The notes under the pieces are model-generated. The model did no database searches, was not told the DNA's origin, and saw only the letters and a program-made list of their open reading frames with translations. The translations under genes were made by a program, and so were the position numbers. From the NCBI GenBank assembly GCA_003279705.1, contig QCGZ01000007.1, positions 1-51,084 of the forward strand: DNA of 51,084 nucleotides, in the 5' to 3' direction. This document shows, piece after piece, positions 25,873 through 33,973 of this stretch (the stretch's first letter is position 1; each line of letters opens with the position of its first letter). Source of the stretch: OCS116 cluster bacterium AG-390-I16. GTDB lineage: Bacteria > Pseudomonadota > Alphaproteobacteria > MED-G09.

Positions 25873-26524
25873 AGTTTCCTCTTGGCGGAATTCCAATAAT
25901 TTTATCTGCAAGAATTGATCTAAAACTTGGTCTACTTTTTATTCTTGAGTACCAGTGTTTAATTTCAGGAAATTTATCCCATGGCATATCACCTAAATAA
26001 TCTATGCAAGAAATATGAGCAGCTGCAGTTAAATCTGCAAGTTGAATTTTATTATTAACTAACCAAAATCTTCTCTCTAAAAGATATTCAATATACTTTA
26101 AGTGATTATTTAGATTATTTTTAGCTAATCGAATATTGTCTGTATTTGGAAGTCCACCACCTTTTTCTAATGATCTAAATCTTTTCTCAACTCTCTCATT
26201 TATTATAATTTTACTCACTTCTTTATGGAATTTATTATCAAACCAATCAATTAAACGTCTATTTTCTGACTTATTTGCAAGGTCTTTTGGGAGAGTATCT
26301 TCAAATTTATTTTCTATATATTCTGATATTGCATAATGACCGCAAAATTTATTATCATCAAAAAGCATAACAGGAACTTCTCCAGATGGATTTAATTTTA
26401 TAAATTCTTTCCTATTTTCCCAAAATCTTTCAATTATCAAATCAGCACCAACCTTTTGTTCTCCAAGAAAAAGTCTAATTTTTCTACTGAATGGACATAA
26501 TGGATAGTGGTATAAGGTTGTCAT
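25853..26524 (-). CDS. Glutathione S-transferase family protein (223 aa)
   Basis: The N-terminal thioredoxin-fold half contains YHYPLCPFSRKIRLFLGEQ (Cys9-Pro-Phe-Ser12) and the glutathione-binding cis-proline segment NPSGEVPVMLFDD, with HYAISEYIE. The C-terminal helical half contains IQLADLTAAAHISCIDYLGDMPWDKFPEIKHWYSRIKSRPSF, typical of GSTs. It is likely a cytosolic glutathione-dependent transferase or peroxidase; the substrate is unknown. It lies 4 bp downstream of the permease gene and overlaps queG, so the three genes form a minus-strand operon. Confidence 0.92.
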   Translation of the reverse strand: MTTLYHYPLCPFSRKIRLFLGEQKVGADLIIERFWENRKEFIKLNPSGEVPVMLFDDNKFCGHYAISEYIENKFEDTLPKDLANKSENRRLIDWFDNKFHKEVSKIIINERVEKRFRSLEKGGGLPNTDNIRLAKNNLNNHLKYIEYLLERRFWLVNNKIQLADLTAAAHISCIDYLGDMPWDKFPEIKHWYSRIKSRPSFRSILADKIIGIPPRGNYALLDF

Positions 26525-26528
26525 TTTC

Positions 26529-27818
26529 TTACAGGAATATAAATTTTGCTAAAAATATTAATGTTAAAAACCATGCACTTGGAGATATTTCTTTATGCCT
26601 ATTTGAAGTCAACTTAATTAGTGTATACGTAATAAATCCAAGAGCAATTCCATTTGCAATAGAGAAAGTAAGTGGAATCATTATAATTATAATTAGTGCA
26701 GGAAGTATCTCTGTGGAATCCGACCAATCTAATCTTTCAACATCGCTCAACATAATTATAGCCACATATATTAGTACACCAGCTGTTGCATATGGTGGAA
26801 CCATCTCTGAAAGTGGTGATAAAAATATTGATAATAAAAATGCAAATCCAGTTACAACAGCAGTTAAACCAGTTCTTCCTCCAATTTCAATCCCAGCAGA
26901 GCTTTCAACATAACTTGTAACAGGAGCGCAACCAAAAAAAGATCCTAAAATGCTTGATGTACTGTCAGCTTTTATAGCCTTATCAAGATTTTGTATTTCA
27001 CCTGTTTTTTTTACCAATTTAGCTCTATTGGCTACTCCTAATAAAGTTCCTGTAGTATCAAAAAAATTTACAAATAAGAATGAAATAATAACGCTTATCA
27101 TTGCCACATCAAAGGCACCAATAATGTCTAATTTTAAAAAGACAGGAAGCGGATCGGGCGGCAGTGATATAATTCCCTTAAACTTTACTAATCCAGAAAA
27201 TATTGAAATTGAAGTAATTGTTAATATGCCAATTATTATTGATCCAGAAACTTTTCTCATAGATAAAATAGCTATTATTAAAAAGCCTAATATTGATAGC
27301 AGAGTACTTTCTTCACTCAAATCTCCTAAAGAGAGTAAGGTTGCGTCATTTCCAGTAATTATTCCACCACTTTTAAGGCCTATTAGTCCGATAAATAAAC
27401 CTACACCTGAACCCATCGCAATCCTGAGATTTAGAGGAATTCCCTCTAACATCCATTTTCTTAGAGGGGTTATACTCATTATAGTAAACAATATGCCTGA
27501 CCAAAATACAGCTCCAAGAGCAATCTCCCAAGGATATCCCATTCCTCCTACAACAGTATAAGTAAAGAAGGCATTTAAACCCATCCCAGGGGCGAGTCCT
27601 ACTGGCCAATTTGCATAAAGTCCCATAAAAAAACATGCTAGTGATGCAGCTATACAAGTCCCAACAAAACTTGCTCCATAATCCATGCCGCTTTCTGCCA
27701 TCATTTGTGGATTTACAAAAATAATATATGACATAGTCACGAAAGTGGTTATGCCAGCTAAGATTTCTCTTTTTAAGGATGTATTATTAGTTTTTAAATT
27801 GAAAATTTTTTCTAACAT
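26529..27818 (-). CDS. AzgA-type (NCS2/nucleobase-ascorbate) purine permease (429 aa)
   Basis: The opening REILAGITTFVTMSYIIFVNPQMM is followed by GLAPGMGLNAFFTYTVV and the substrate-site signature CAPVTSYVESSAGIEIGGRTG, all diagnostic of the AzgA branch. About 12-14 membrane helices fill the protein and the length is the family norm. Known members import adenine, guanine or hypoxanthine with protons across the inner membrane. Which purine is transported here cannot be told from sequence. The gene is divergent from the TonB receptor at 28029 (210 bp between starts), with a phosphoribosyltransferase beyond. Confidence 0.92.
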   Translation of the reverse strand: MLEKIFNLKTNNTSLKREILAGITTFVTMSYIIFVNPQMMAESGMDYGASFVGTCIAASLACFFMGLYANWPVGLAPGMGLNAFFTYTVVGGMGYPWEIALGAVFWSGILFTIMSITPLRKWMLEGIPLNLRIAMGSGVGLFIGLIGLKSGGIITGNDATLLSLGDLSEESTLLSILGFLIIAILSMRKVSGSIIIGILTITSISIFSGLVKFKGIISLPPDPLPVFLKLDIIGAFDVAMISVIISFLFVNFFDTTGTLLGVANRAKLVKKTGEIQNLDKAIKADSTSSILGSFFGCAPVTSYVESSAGIEIGGRTGLTAVVTGFAFLLSIFLSPLSEMVPPYATAGVLIYVAIIMLSDVERLDWSDSTEILPALIIIIMIPLTFSIANGIALGFITYTLIKLTSNRHKEISPSAWFLTLIFLAKFIFL

Positions 27819-28028
27819 TTTTGAATATTATGACGTAATTTTTTAAATTGTAACTTTTTTATTTATAATCATATTTAATAAATAAAATTTTAAAGCTTAG
27901 ATCTATAAAATAAAAATATTACTTTATAAAAAAATAAAGAATCATTTTAAATTATAGACTATAATTTAGACAAAGGCATACTTCTTGCTTAGTTATACCT
28001 AATATATTTATAAATTTCGGGGTTAGTT

Positions 28029-30386
28029 ATGATTTTATTTAAAATTTTAAAAAAAAGTAGTTTTTATTCTTTATTCTTTATTTTAAGTGCTCAACTTCTA
28101 TTGGCCGATGAGGCTGTTAATGTTGAGACTAATTCACTTGTAATAGATGAAATAATTGTTACTGCTGAAAAAAGAACGGAAAGCTTACAGGATGTTTCTA
28201 AAGCTGTTACAGTACTTGGGGCCGACGAGTTAGAGACTAAAAATATTGTTGACTTTGTAGGTCTAAGTGCAATTGCTCCAGGGGTAACCGTAGCTAAGAA
28301 TGAGGGCTATAAAACTATCATATCAATAAGAGGTGTGGGTGATGAGACAAACCAAAATGCTATAGCCGCCCCCTCAGTCGCACTTCATATGGATGGAATT
28401 TTTATTGCCTCAAAATTTTCCTTAAGAACTGATTTTATAGATTTAGAAAGAATAGAAGTTTTAAGGGGTCCTCAAGGAACTCTTTTTGGACAAAATTCAA
28501 CTGGTGGTACTGTAAATGTGATTAGTAAATTACCAAGCTTTGATGGTTTTCAAGGCAAGGCTGATATTACCTTGGGAAACTATGGTTTAACTAAAGTTAG
28601 AGGTTCTTTTAACACTCCCTTATCAAGCAAAATAGCAACAAGAAATTCTTTTGTTATAACTGATAGAGATGGTTTTACTGATAATATTATTAATGGACAA
28701 GATTTAGATGATGCTAACAATGTTAGTTTCAGATCCGATTGGTTATTTGATATTAACGAAAACTCAACTTTAAGAGTTTTCTTTCAATACTTTGATGCTG
28801 ATAATAATGGTGCAGCCATGAAAGGTTTGGATGATAAAACCCCAAATCCAAGAAAATTAGCCCAAGATTCAATGTCAGATTATCAATTAACTTCAGAAGT
28901 TTTTGGTTTAATCTATGAAACAGATTTAGGCCCAGCGAGTTTAAAAATTTTAGCTAGCTCACAAGAAGATGATATTTATGTCATGCGTGATAATGATAGG
29001 CACAACTTTGGTGATGTTCACGCTGAAGGCCCTTTAGCAGGACTTCCATATATTGCTGCAGAATATCGGCCTGAGACCTCTTTAGTTGAGACAAAAACTT
29101 TTGAAGTGAACCTAATTTCAAATGAACCTCTTTTTGGTGTTATTGATTGGATACTTGGAGCATTTTACTTTGATCATGAAATTGAAAACCACATTTATGA
29201 AGTTAAAGATGTAAATAATGTAAAATTAGTTGACCAAATGGATGGAAAATTTACTCCATATACTCATGATCCCATATGCTCAACTAATCCTTTTGCTGGC
29301 GTATGTTTTGCCGCATTTGGTGCTGAATTAGGCTTTATTTCAGATGCATTTCCAACGAGAGAGTCTCAATCAATTTATGGGCAAGCGACATTTAATATTA
29401 GTGATGACACAAGAATAGTTTCTGGTTTTAGATATACTGAAGATACATTTTCTAGTGATGTTACAAATTTCTTTGGATTACAATCTTATTTAATTGAAGA
29501 TGATTTGGAAAAAACTACTGGTAGAATTGCTATAGAGTATGATGTTGATGACGATACAATGACTTATTTATCTTTTACAAAAGGCTTCAAGCCAGGGGGT
29601 AGTAATTTAACTTTTGGTTATCCAGTCGATGATGAGCAGAATTTTGGCGCAAATCCAGCTCCACAATTAGTTTTTCCATTGTTTGAAAGTGAAACTATTG
29701 ATGCTTATGAGATTGGTTTAAAAACAGATTTATTAGATAGTAGGTTAAGAGCAAATATTTCTGCCTTTTTCTATAAATATGAAAACCTTCAATTTCAATC
29801 AACTGACCCTGATATTTACAGAGGGGGTGTTGCTAATATACCCGAGTCAGAGATGAGTGGTTTAGAGGTTGAATTTTTAGGGATTCTTTCAAATGAACTA
29901 TCATTTGATCTAAGATTATCATTCTTAGATACAGAAATTACATCTGATTATGAAGCCTTAGACAATATCAGAGCTGAACTATATTTTTTCGGAGAGGAGC
30001 CAATTCGTTATAGCTTAAGAGAAAATATTAAAGGTAATAAACTTGCAAAAAGCCCAGAATTTAATGCAAATTTTGGATTAATGTATGAAAAAATATTATC
30101 CAATGGTAAACTTTTAACAGCTACCGCAGAATTAATACATCGTGGTGATTTCCAGCAAAGAGTTTTTAATAATCCTGTTGTGGATTACGTTGATGAGTAT
30201 ACCATTTATAATTTAAGCCTAAACTATGAGTTTTCTGATAGAATTGGCATAAATTTAATTGCTTTAAATATTTCAGATGAAGATGGTGTTAACTCAAGTA
30301 TGACTGATGTATTTGGTGTAGCAGGAACAGGGATTGAATTAATACCTCCTAGACAGATTATGGGAAGGTTAAGTTATAATTTCTGA
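28029..30386 (+). CDS. TonB-dependent outer-membrane receptor (785 aa)
   Basis: The signal peptide covers residues 1-26 (FYSLFFILSAQLLLA). The TonB-box region EIIVTAEKR is at 41-49, then LQDVSKAVTVLG. The plug signature is RIEVLRGPQGTLFGQNSTGGTVN, and the barrel ends in a terminal Phe (MGRLSYNF). A Cys pair in the barrel (DPICSTNPFAGVCFAAFG) may form a loop disulfide. A single receptor gene with its own leader; GGGG lies just before the ATG. A ligand is not shown by sequence, but the purine permease and phosphoribosyltransferase neighbours are suggestive. Confidence 0.95.
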   Translation: MILFKILKKSSFYSLFFILSAQLLLADEAVNVETNSLVIDEIIVTAEKRTESLQDVSKAVTVLGADELETKNIVDFVGLSAIAPGVTVAKNEGYKTIISIRGVGDETNQNAIAAPSVALHMDGIFIASKFSLRTDFIDLERIEVLRGPQGTLFGQNSTGGTVNVISKLPSFDGFQGKADITLGNYGLTKVRGSFNTPLSSKIATRNSFVITDRDGFTDNIINGQDLDDANNVSFRSDWLFDINENSTLRVFFQYFDADNNGAAMKGLDDKTPNPRKLAQDSMSDYQLTSEVFGLIYETDLGPASLKILASSQEDDIYVMRDNDRHNFGDVHAEGPLAGLPYIAAEYRPETSLVETKTFEVNLISNEPLFGVIDWILGAFYFDHEIENHIYEVKDVNNVKLVDQMDGKFTPYTHDPICSTNPFAGVCFAAFGAELGFISDAFPTRESQSIYGQATFNISDDTRIVSGFRYTEDTFSSDVTNFFGLQSYLIEDDLEKTTGRIAIEYDVDDDTMTYLSFTKGFKPGGSNLTFGYPVDDEQNFGANPAPQLVFPLFESETIDAYEIGLKTDLLDSRLRANISAFFYKYENLQFQSTDPDIYRGGVANIPESEMSGLEVEFLGILSNELSFDLRLSFLDTEITSDYEALDNIRAELYFFGEEPIRYSLRENIKGNKLAKSPEFNANFGLMYEKILSNGKLLTATAELIHRGDFQQRVFNNPVVDYVDEYTIYNLSLNYEFSDRIGINLIALNISDEDGVNSSMTDVFGVAGTGIELIPPRQIMGRLSYNF

Positions 30387-30479
30387 TTAATATTTATGGT
30401 TTAATAAAATAGATTAAATCTAATAAATATTCTTTCTATATATTCTTGACTTTAAATAGAGAATATTAAGATTAATACC

Positions 30480-31043
30480 ATGAAAAAGTTTTTTATAGAC
30501 TCAAATCAACTATTAGAGGATTCTTTTCAACTAGCTTGGAAAGTTTATGAAAGTGGTTTTAGACCAAATTATATAGTCGGCGTATGGAGAGGAGGAGCTC
30601 CAGTTGGTATCGCTGTTCAAGAATTACTTCACGTTTTAGGAATTTCTTCTGATCATATTGCAATTAGGACATCTTCATATACGTCTATAGGTAAAAGATC
30701 AAAAGAAGTAAGTGTTTACGGTTTAAATTATGTTATTAAAAAACTAGAGTCAGAGGACTCTCTGCTGATCGTTGATGATGTATATGATACGGGACTCTCT
30801 ATTAATCAGGTAATATCAGACTTAAAAACTGCTTGTAAAAAAAATACACCGGACATAAAAATTGCTACTCCTTATTTCAAACCTTCAAACAATAAGACTG
30901 ATATAAAACCAGATTATTACATTCATAAATCCGATAATTGGTTAGTTTTCCCTCATGAGCTTGAAGGATTAAATTTTGAAGAGATTAAAAAAAATAAACC
31001 AGAGATGAAAAATTTAATTGATAAGATTACTTCTCTTAAATAG
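30480..31043 (+). CDS. Phosphoribosyltransferase (187 aa)
   Basis: The PRPP-binding loop LLIVDDVYDTGLS is near residues 96-108, and an N-terminal VGVWRGGAPVGIAVQE matches the purine-type phosphoribosyltransferase (PRT) fold (type I). The C-terminal hood segment is PDYYIHKSDNWLVFPHELE. Such enzymes convert a nucleobase plus PRPP into a nucleotide; a xanthine/hypoxanthine/guanine substrate is the closest family analogy, not proven. It lies 93 bp after the TonB receptor gene and precedes the RNase D gene by 42 bp. Confidence 0.86.
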   Translation: MKKFFIDSNQLLEDSFQLAWKVYESGFRPNYIVGVWRGGAPVGIAVQELLHVLGISSDHIAIRTSSYTSIGKRSKEVSVYGLNYVIKKLESEDSLLIVDDVYDTGLSINQVISDLKTACKKNTPDIKIATPYFKPSNNKTDIKPDYYIHKSDNWLVFPHELEGLNFEEIKKNKPEMKNLIDKITSLK

Positions 31044-31085
31044 AAAACTCTTATATTCTTAAAATTATTTATTTAAAGAGCTTAA

Positions 31086-31700
31086 ATGACAGAAATTTTT
31101 TTTCATAAAAATGATTTACCTCCAGAAATTGAATTTAATGAATCAATTGCTGTTGACTCTGAAACACTTGGCCTAAGACCAGAGAGAGATCCGCTTTGTT
31201 TAGTTCAACTTTCATCAGGTGATGGAAATGCTCATTTAGTTCAGCTTGATAGAGATAATTATAATGCCCCAAATTTGAAAAAAATTTTAACAGATAAAAA
31301 TTGCTTAAAAATTTTTCATTTTGCTAGGTTTGATGTGGCTGTTTTTAAAAAATATCTAAATATAGATTGTGAACCTATTTATTGTACTAAAATTGCCTCT
31401 AAACTTGTTAGGACATATACAGATAAACATGGATTAAAAGATTTATGTAAAGAGACATTAAATATAGATTTATCCAAGCAACAGCAGAGCTCTAATTGGG
31501 GCGCAGAAGAATTATCTGAAGATCAGAAAAAATATGCAGCCTCAGATGTCATCTATTTGCACAAGATTAAATCCAAGCTTGATGAACAGTTGGTAAAAAT
31601 GAATAGGCAAGATATGGCTAAAGAATGCTTTTCATTTATAAAAACTAGAGTGGATTTAGATTTAAAAGGATGGCCAGATATTGATATATTTAGTCATTAA
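31086..31700 (+). CDS. RNase D-like 3'-5' exonuclease (204 aa)
   Basis: The DEDDy catalytic residues are visible: Asp24 and Glu26 (AVDSETLGL), Asp in FHFARFDVAVF, and Tyr/Asp in YAASDVIYLH. The HRDC domains of E. coli RNase D are absent, and the short form of about 204 residues is usual in alphaproteobacteria. It trims RNA 3' ends, probably tRNA precursors. The gene sits 8 bp upstream of lptC, as in many alphaproteobacteria. Confidence 0.94.
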   Translation: MTEIFFHKNDLPPEIEFNESIAVDSETLGLRPERDPLCLVQLSSGDGNAHLVQLDRDNYNAPNLKKILTDKNCLKIFHFARFDVAVFKKYLNIDCEPIYCTKIASKLVRTYTDKHGLKDLCKETLNIDLSKQQQSSNWGAEELSEDQKKYAASDVIYLHKIKSKLDEQLVKMNRQDMAKECFSFIKTRVDLDLKGWPDIDIFSH

Positions 31701-31708
31701 TTAATCAA

Positions 31709-32320
31709 ATGATAAATAAAGACCAAGTCCAAAATATTCGAATTAAAAAATTGAAAGTTATTTTTCCTTTAATCGCATTAATAATAGTTTCTCTTATATT
31801 TTTTCAATCTATAAATATTAAATCAAATACAGAAGATAAAAATCTAAATCTTATTTTATCAGAACAATCTAACGATGGAGTTTTAAAGCCATCTATGATT
31901 GGTGAAACCTCCTCTGGTCAACCATTTGTTTTGAATGCTCTCAGGGCAAGCCCTCTTGGACCAGATCTTAAGGATATAGAATTAGAAAATGTAAGTATTA
32001 CTCTTGGTGATGAGGGAGTTCAAACGATAAGTGTGAATTCTAGAAATGCAAAATATTTTGCAAAAAATAATATTGCAGTTTTTTTTGATGATATTGTTTC
32101 AAAAACATCAGATGGTTATGACTTTATTGCTCAAGTTGTAAATGTAAACTTGGAAACTGGATTTACTTTTTTAGATGGGCCTGTTCAAGGAAGAAAAGGC
32201 GAAATTGAATTTGATGCAGGTAATGTCGAGATACATGAAAGAGGTAATAAAATCTTTATATCCTCTGGGGTTAAATTAATTATACCTTCAAGTTTTATGA
32301 AACAAATTAGCGAGGAATAA
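31709..32320 (+). CDS. lptC: LPS export protein LptC (203 aa)
   Basis: A single N-terminal membrane helix (VIFPLIALIIVSLIFFQSI, near residues 14-32) anchors a periplasmic beta-jellyroll domain. The segments GETSSGQPFVLNALRA and LNLETGFTFLDGPVQGRKG-like strands fit the alphaproteobacterial LptC family. LptC bridges the inner-membrane LptBFG complex and LptA. The next gene encodes LptA, and lptB follows, so the operon order rnd-lptC-lptA-lptB is complete. Confidence 0.9.
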   Translation: MINKDQVQNIRIKKLKVIFPLIALIIVSLIFFQSINIKSNTEDKNLNLILSEQSNDGVLKPSMIGETSSGQPFVLNALRASPLGPDLKDIELENVSITLGDEGVQTISVNSRNAKYFAKNNIAVFFDDIVSKTSDGYDFIAQVVNVNLETGFTFLDGPVQGRKGEIEFDAGNVEIHERGNKIFISSGVKLIIPSSFMKQISEE

Positions 32321-32325
32321 ATACA

Positions 32326-32841
32326 GTGTCCTTAATTAGAAGTTATTTAATTTTTTTTTCAATTTTTATATATTTAAATAATCAATTATTAGCTAATGAA
32401 TTGATGTCTTTTGATACTAATATTAATGCACCGCTAAAGGTTAATGCTGATAAAATGTATATTGATAAAATTGCTCTTGAGGGGGGTTTTTCAGGATCAG
32501 TTAGTATAAATCAAGGGCCACTGAATTTTAAAGCTGACCAAATGAAATTTATTTTTACGAATGACGCTTCATTGCCCCTAATAACTAGTCTATATGCGTT
32601 CAACGGAGTAGTTATTTCAAATCAAGATATGACTGCAACTGGAAATAATGCTTCTTATAGTGTAAGTAATAATGAAATTATTTTATTAGGAAATGTTACC
32701 GTTGAAAATAGTCTTACAACACTAAAAGGTAACAAGCTTTTAATCGATTTAGAATCTGGTGCAATAGATTTCATGGCCGATGGCAATCAAAATAATCGAG
32801 TTAAAGGTGTTTTAATGCAAAGTGAAAAAAAAGATGAATAA
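32326..32841 (+). CDS. lptA: LPS transport periplasmic protein LptA (171 aa)
   Basis: A GTG start with GAGGA 9 bp upstream, overlapping the end of lptC. The signal peptide (residues 1-23) ends in LLANE. The OstA/LptA domain shows repeated strands: APLKVNADKMYID, GPLNFKADQM, GVVISNQDMTATGNNASY, and LLGNVTVENSLTTLKGNKLLIDLESG. LptA polymers carry LPS through the periplasm from LptC to LptD. The end overlaps lptB. Confidence 0.93.
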   Translation: MSLIRSYLIFFSIFIYLNNQLLANELMSFDTNINAPLKVNADKMYIDKIALEGGFSGSVSINQGPLNFKADQMKFIFTNDASLPLITSLYAFNGVVISNQDMTATGNNASYSVSNNEIILLGNVTVENSLTTLKGNKLLIDLESGAIDFMADGNQNNRVKGVLMQSEKKDE

Positions 32842-33601
32842 TAACCTAAAGGGTAAACCTTCCATAATTAGCAATAATGATCAAGGTCTTGAGATTAAAC
32901 GTATTAGTAAATCTTATAATGATCGTCCTGTTGTTAGAGAGGTTAGCTTTAGTATAAATAAAGGTGAGGCAGTCGGCCTTCTTGGTCCAAATGGCTCAGG
33001 TAAAACTACTATTTTTTATACCATTATTGGTTTAATAAAACCAAATGCTGGTTCTATTTTATTAAATGGTTTTGATGTAACAGATCTTCCAATATATAAA
33101 CGTTCAAAAAATGGTATTGGATATCTACCGCAAGAGGCTTCAATTTTTAGAGGCTTGAATGTAGAAGATAATATAAAATCCATACTTGAAATTGTAGAAA
33201 ATGATAAACAAGTCATTGAAAGTAACCTTGATCAATTATTAACAGAATTTGATATTAGTCATTTAAGAAGAACACCTTCATTAGCATTATCTGGTGGAGA
33301 AAGAAGAAGGGTTGAAATCGCTAGATGTCTTGCAGGAAAACCAAATTATATTTTACTTGACGAACCTTTTGCTGGTATTGACCCAATTGCTCTTGGTGAA
33401 ATCAAAGAATTAGTTTCACATTTAAAAGATAAAGGTGTTGGAGTTTTAATTACTGACCATAATGTTAGAGAGACTATGGGCTTAATAGACAGAGCAGTTT
33501 TAATTCATGAGGGTTCTGTCTTAATTGAAGGTAAACCAGAAGATATTATTAAAAATGATGATGTAAGGCGCGTTTACCTTGGAGAACGTTTTTCGATTTA
33601 A
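32834..33601 (+). CDS. lptB: LPS export ABC transporter ATPase LptB (255 aa)
   Basis: Walker A GPNGSGKT (residues 51-58), Q-loop YLPQEASIFRGL, signature LSGGERRRVEIAR, Walker B YILLDEPFAGIDP, and H-loop ITDHNVRETMGL are intact, and the pattern EASIFRGL is typical of LptB. It powers LPS extraction with LptF and LptG, which are not in the window. The ATG at 32834 is chosen; a GTG at 32822 in the same frame is an alternative. Either overlaps the end of lptA. Confidence 0.96.
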   Translation: MNNNLKGKPSIISNNDQGLEIKRISKSYNDRPVVREVSFSINKGEAVGLLGPNGSGKTTIFYTIIGLIKPNAGSILLNGFDVTDLPIYKRSKNGIGYLPQEASIFRGLNVEDNIKSILEIVENDKQVIESNLDQLLTEFDISHLRRTPSLALSGGERRRVEIARCLAGKPNYILLDEPFAGIDPIALGEIKELVSHLKDKGVGVLITDHNVRETMGLIDRAVLIHEGSVLIEGKPEDIIKNDDVRRVYLGERFSI

Positions 33602-33605
33602 GATT

Positions 33606-33953
33606 ATGATTGCAACTATATTTGATGATTTAATAAATTCAGTAATAAATTGTTTTAATAAATATTTTGACTTTGAGACTAGGTCATCAAGAAAGGAATT
33701 TTGGTATTGGCAACTGTTTAGAATTTTGATGTTTTTGTCTATTACTTTTATTGAGAGTCTTGGTCTAAATGGATTACTTTTTATATCTAATTTTATATTT
33801 ATAATTCCTGAAATTGCTGTTTCTATTAGAAGATTACATGACATAAATAAATCTGGTTGGTGGATACTTTTAACTTTTACTATTATAGGTATTATTCCCC
33901 TTACTTATTTTTATTGTATTAAGGGCGATGAAAATAATAATAATTATGGTTAA
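33606..33953 (+). CDS. DUF805 family small membrane protein (115 aa)
   Basis: The family pattern is clear: RSSRKEFWYWQLFR near residues 25-38, and IAVSIRRLHDINKSGWWILL near the C-terminal third, with three hydrophobic helices. It probably sits in the inner membrane; function is unknown for the family. The ATG at 33606 is chosen because it starts 4 bp after lptB; an upstream TTG inside lptB would add 9 residues. It is followed after 20 bp by sppA. Confidence 0.86.
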   Translation: MIATIFDDLINSVINCFNKYFDFETRSSRKEFWYWQLFRILMFLSITFIESLGLNGLLFISNFIFIIPEIAVSIRRLHDINKSGWWILLTFTIIGIIPLTYFYCIKGDENNNNYG

Positions 33954-33973
33954 CCAAATTAAGGATTAAGAAT

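Noticed and set aside
26950-27561. Plus-strand 203-residue frame opposite the purine permease
   Set aside because: The permease has full family signatures on the other strand; this frame is antisense to helix-coding triplets and has no family match.
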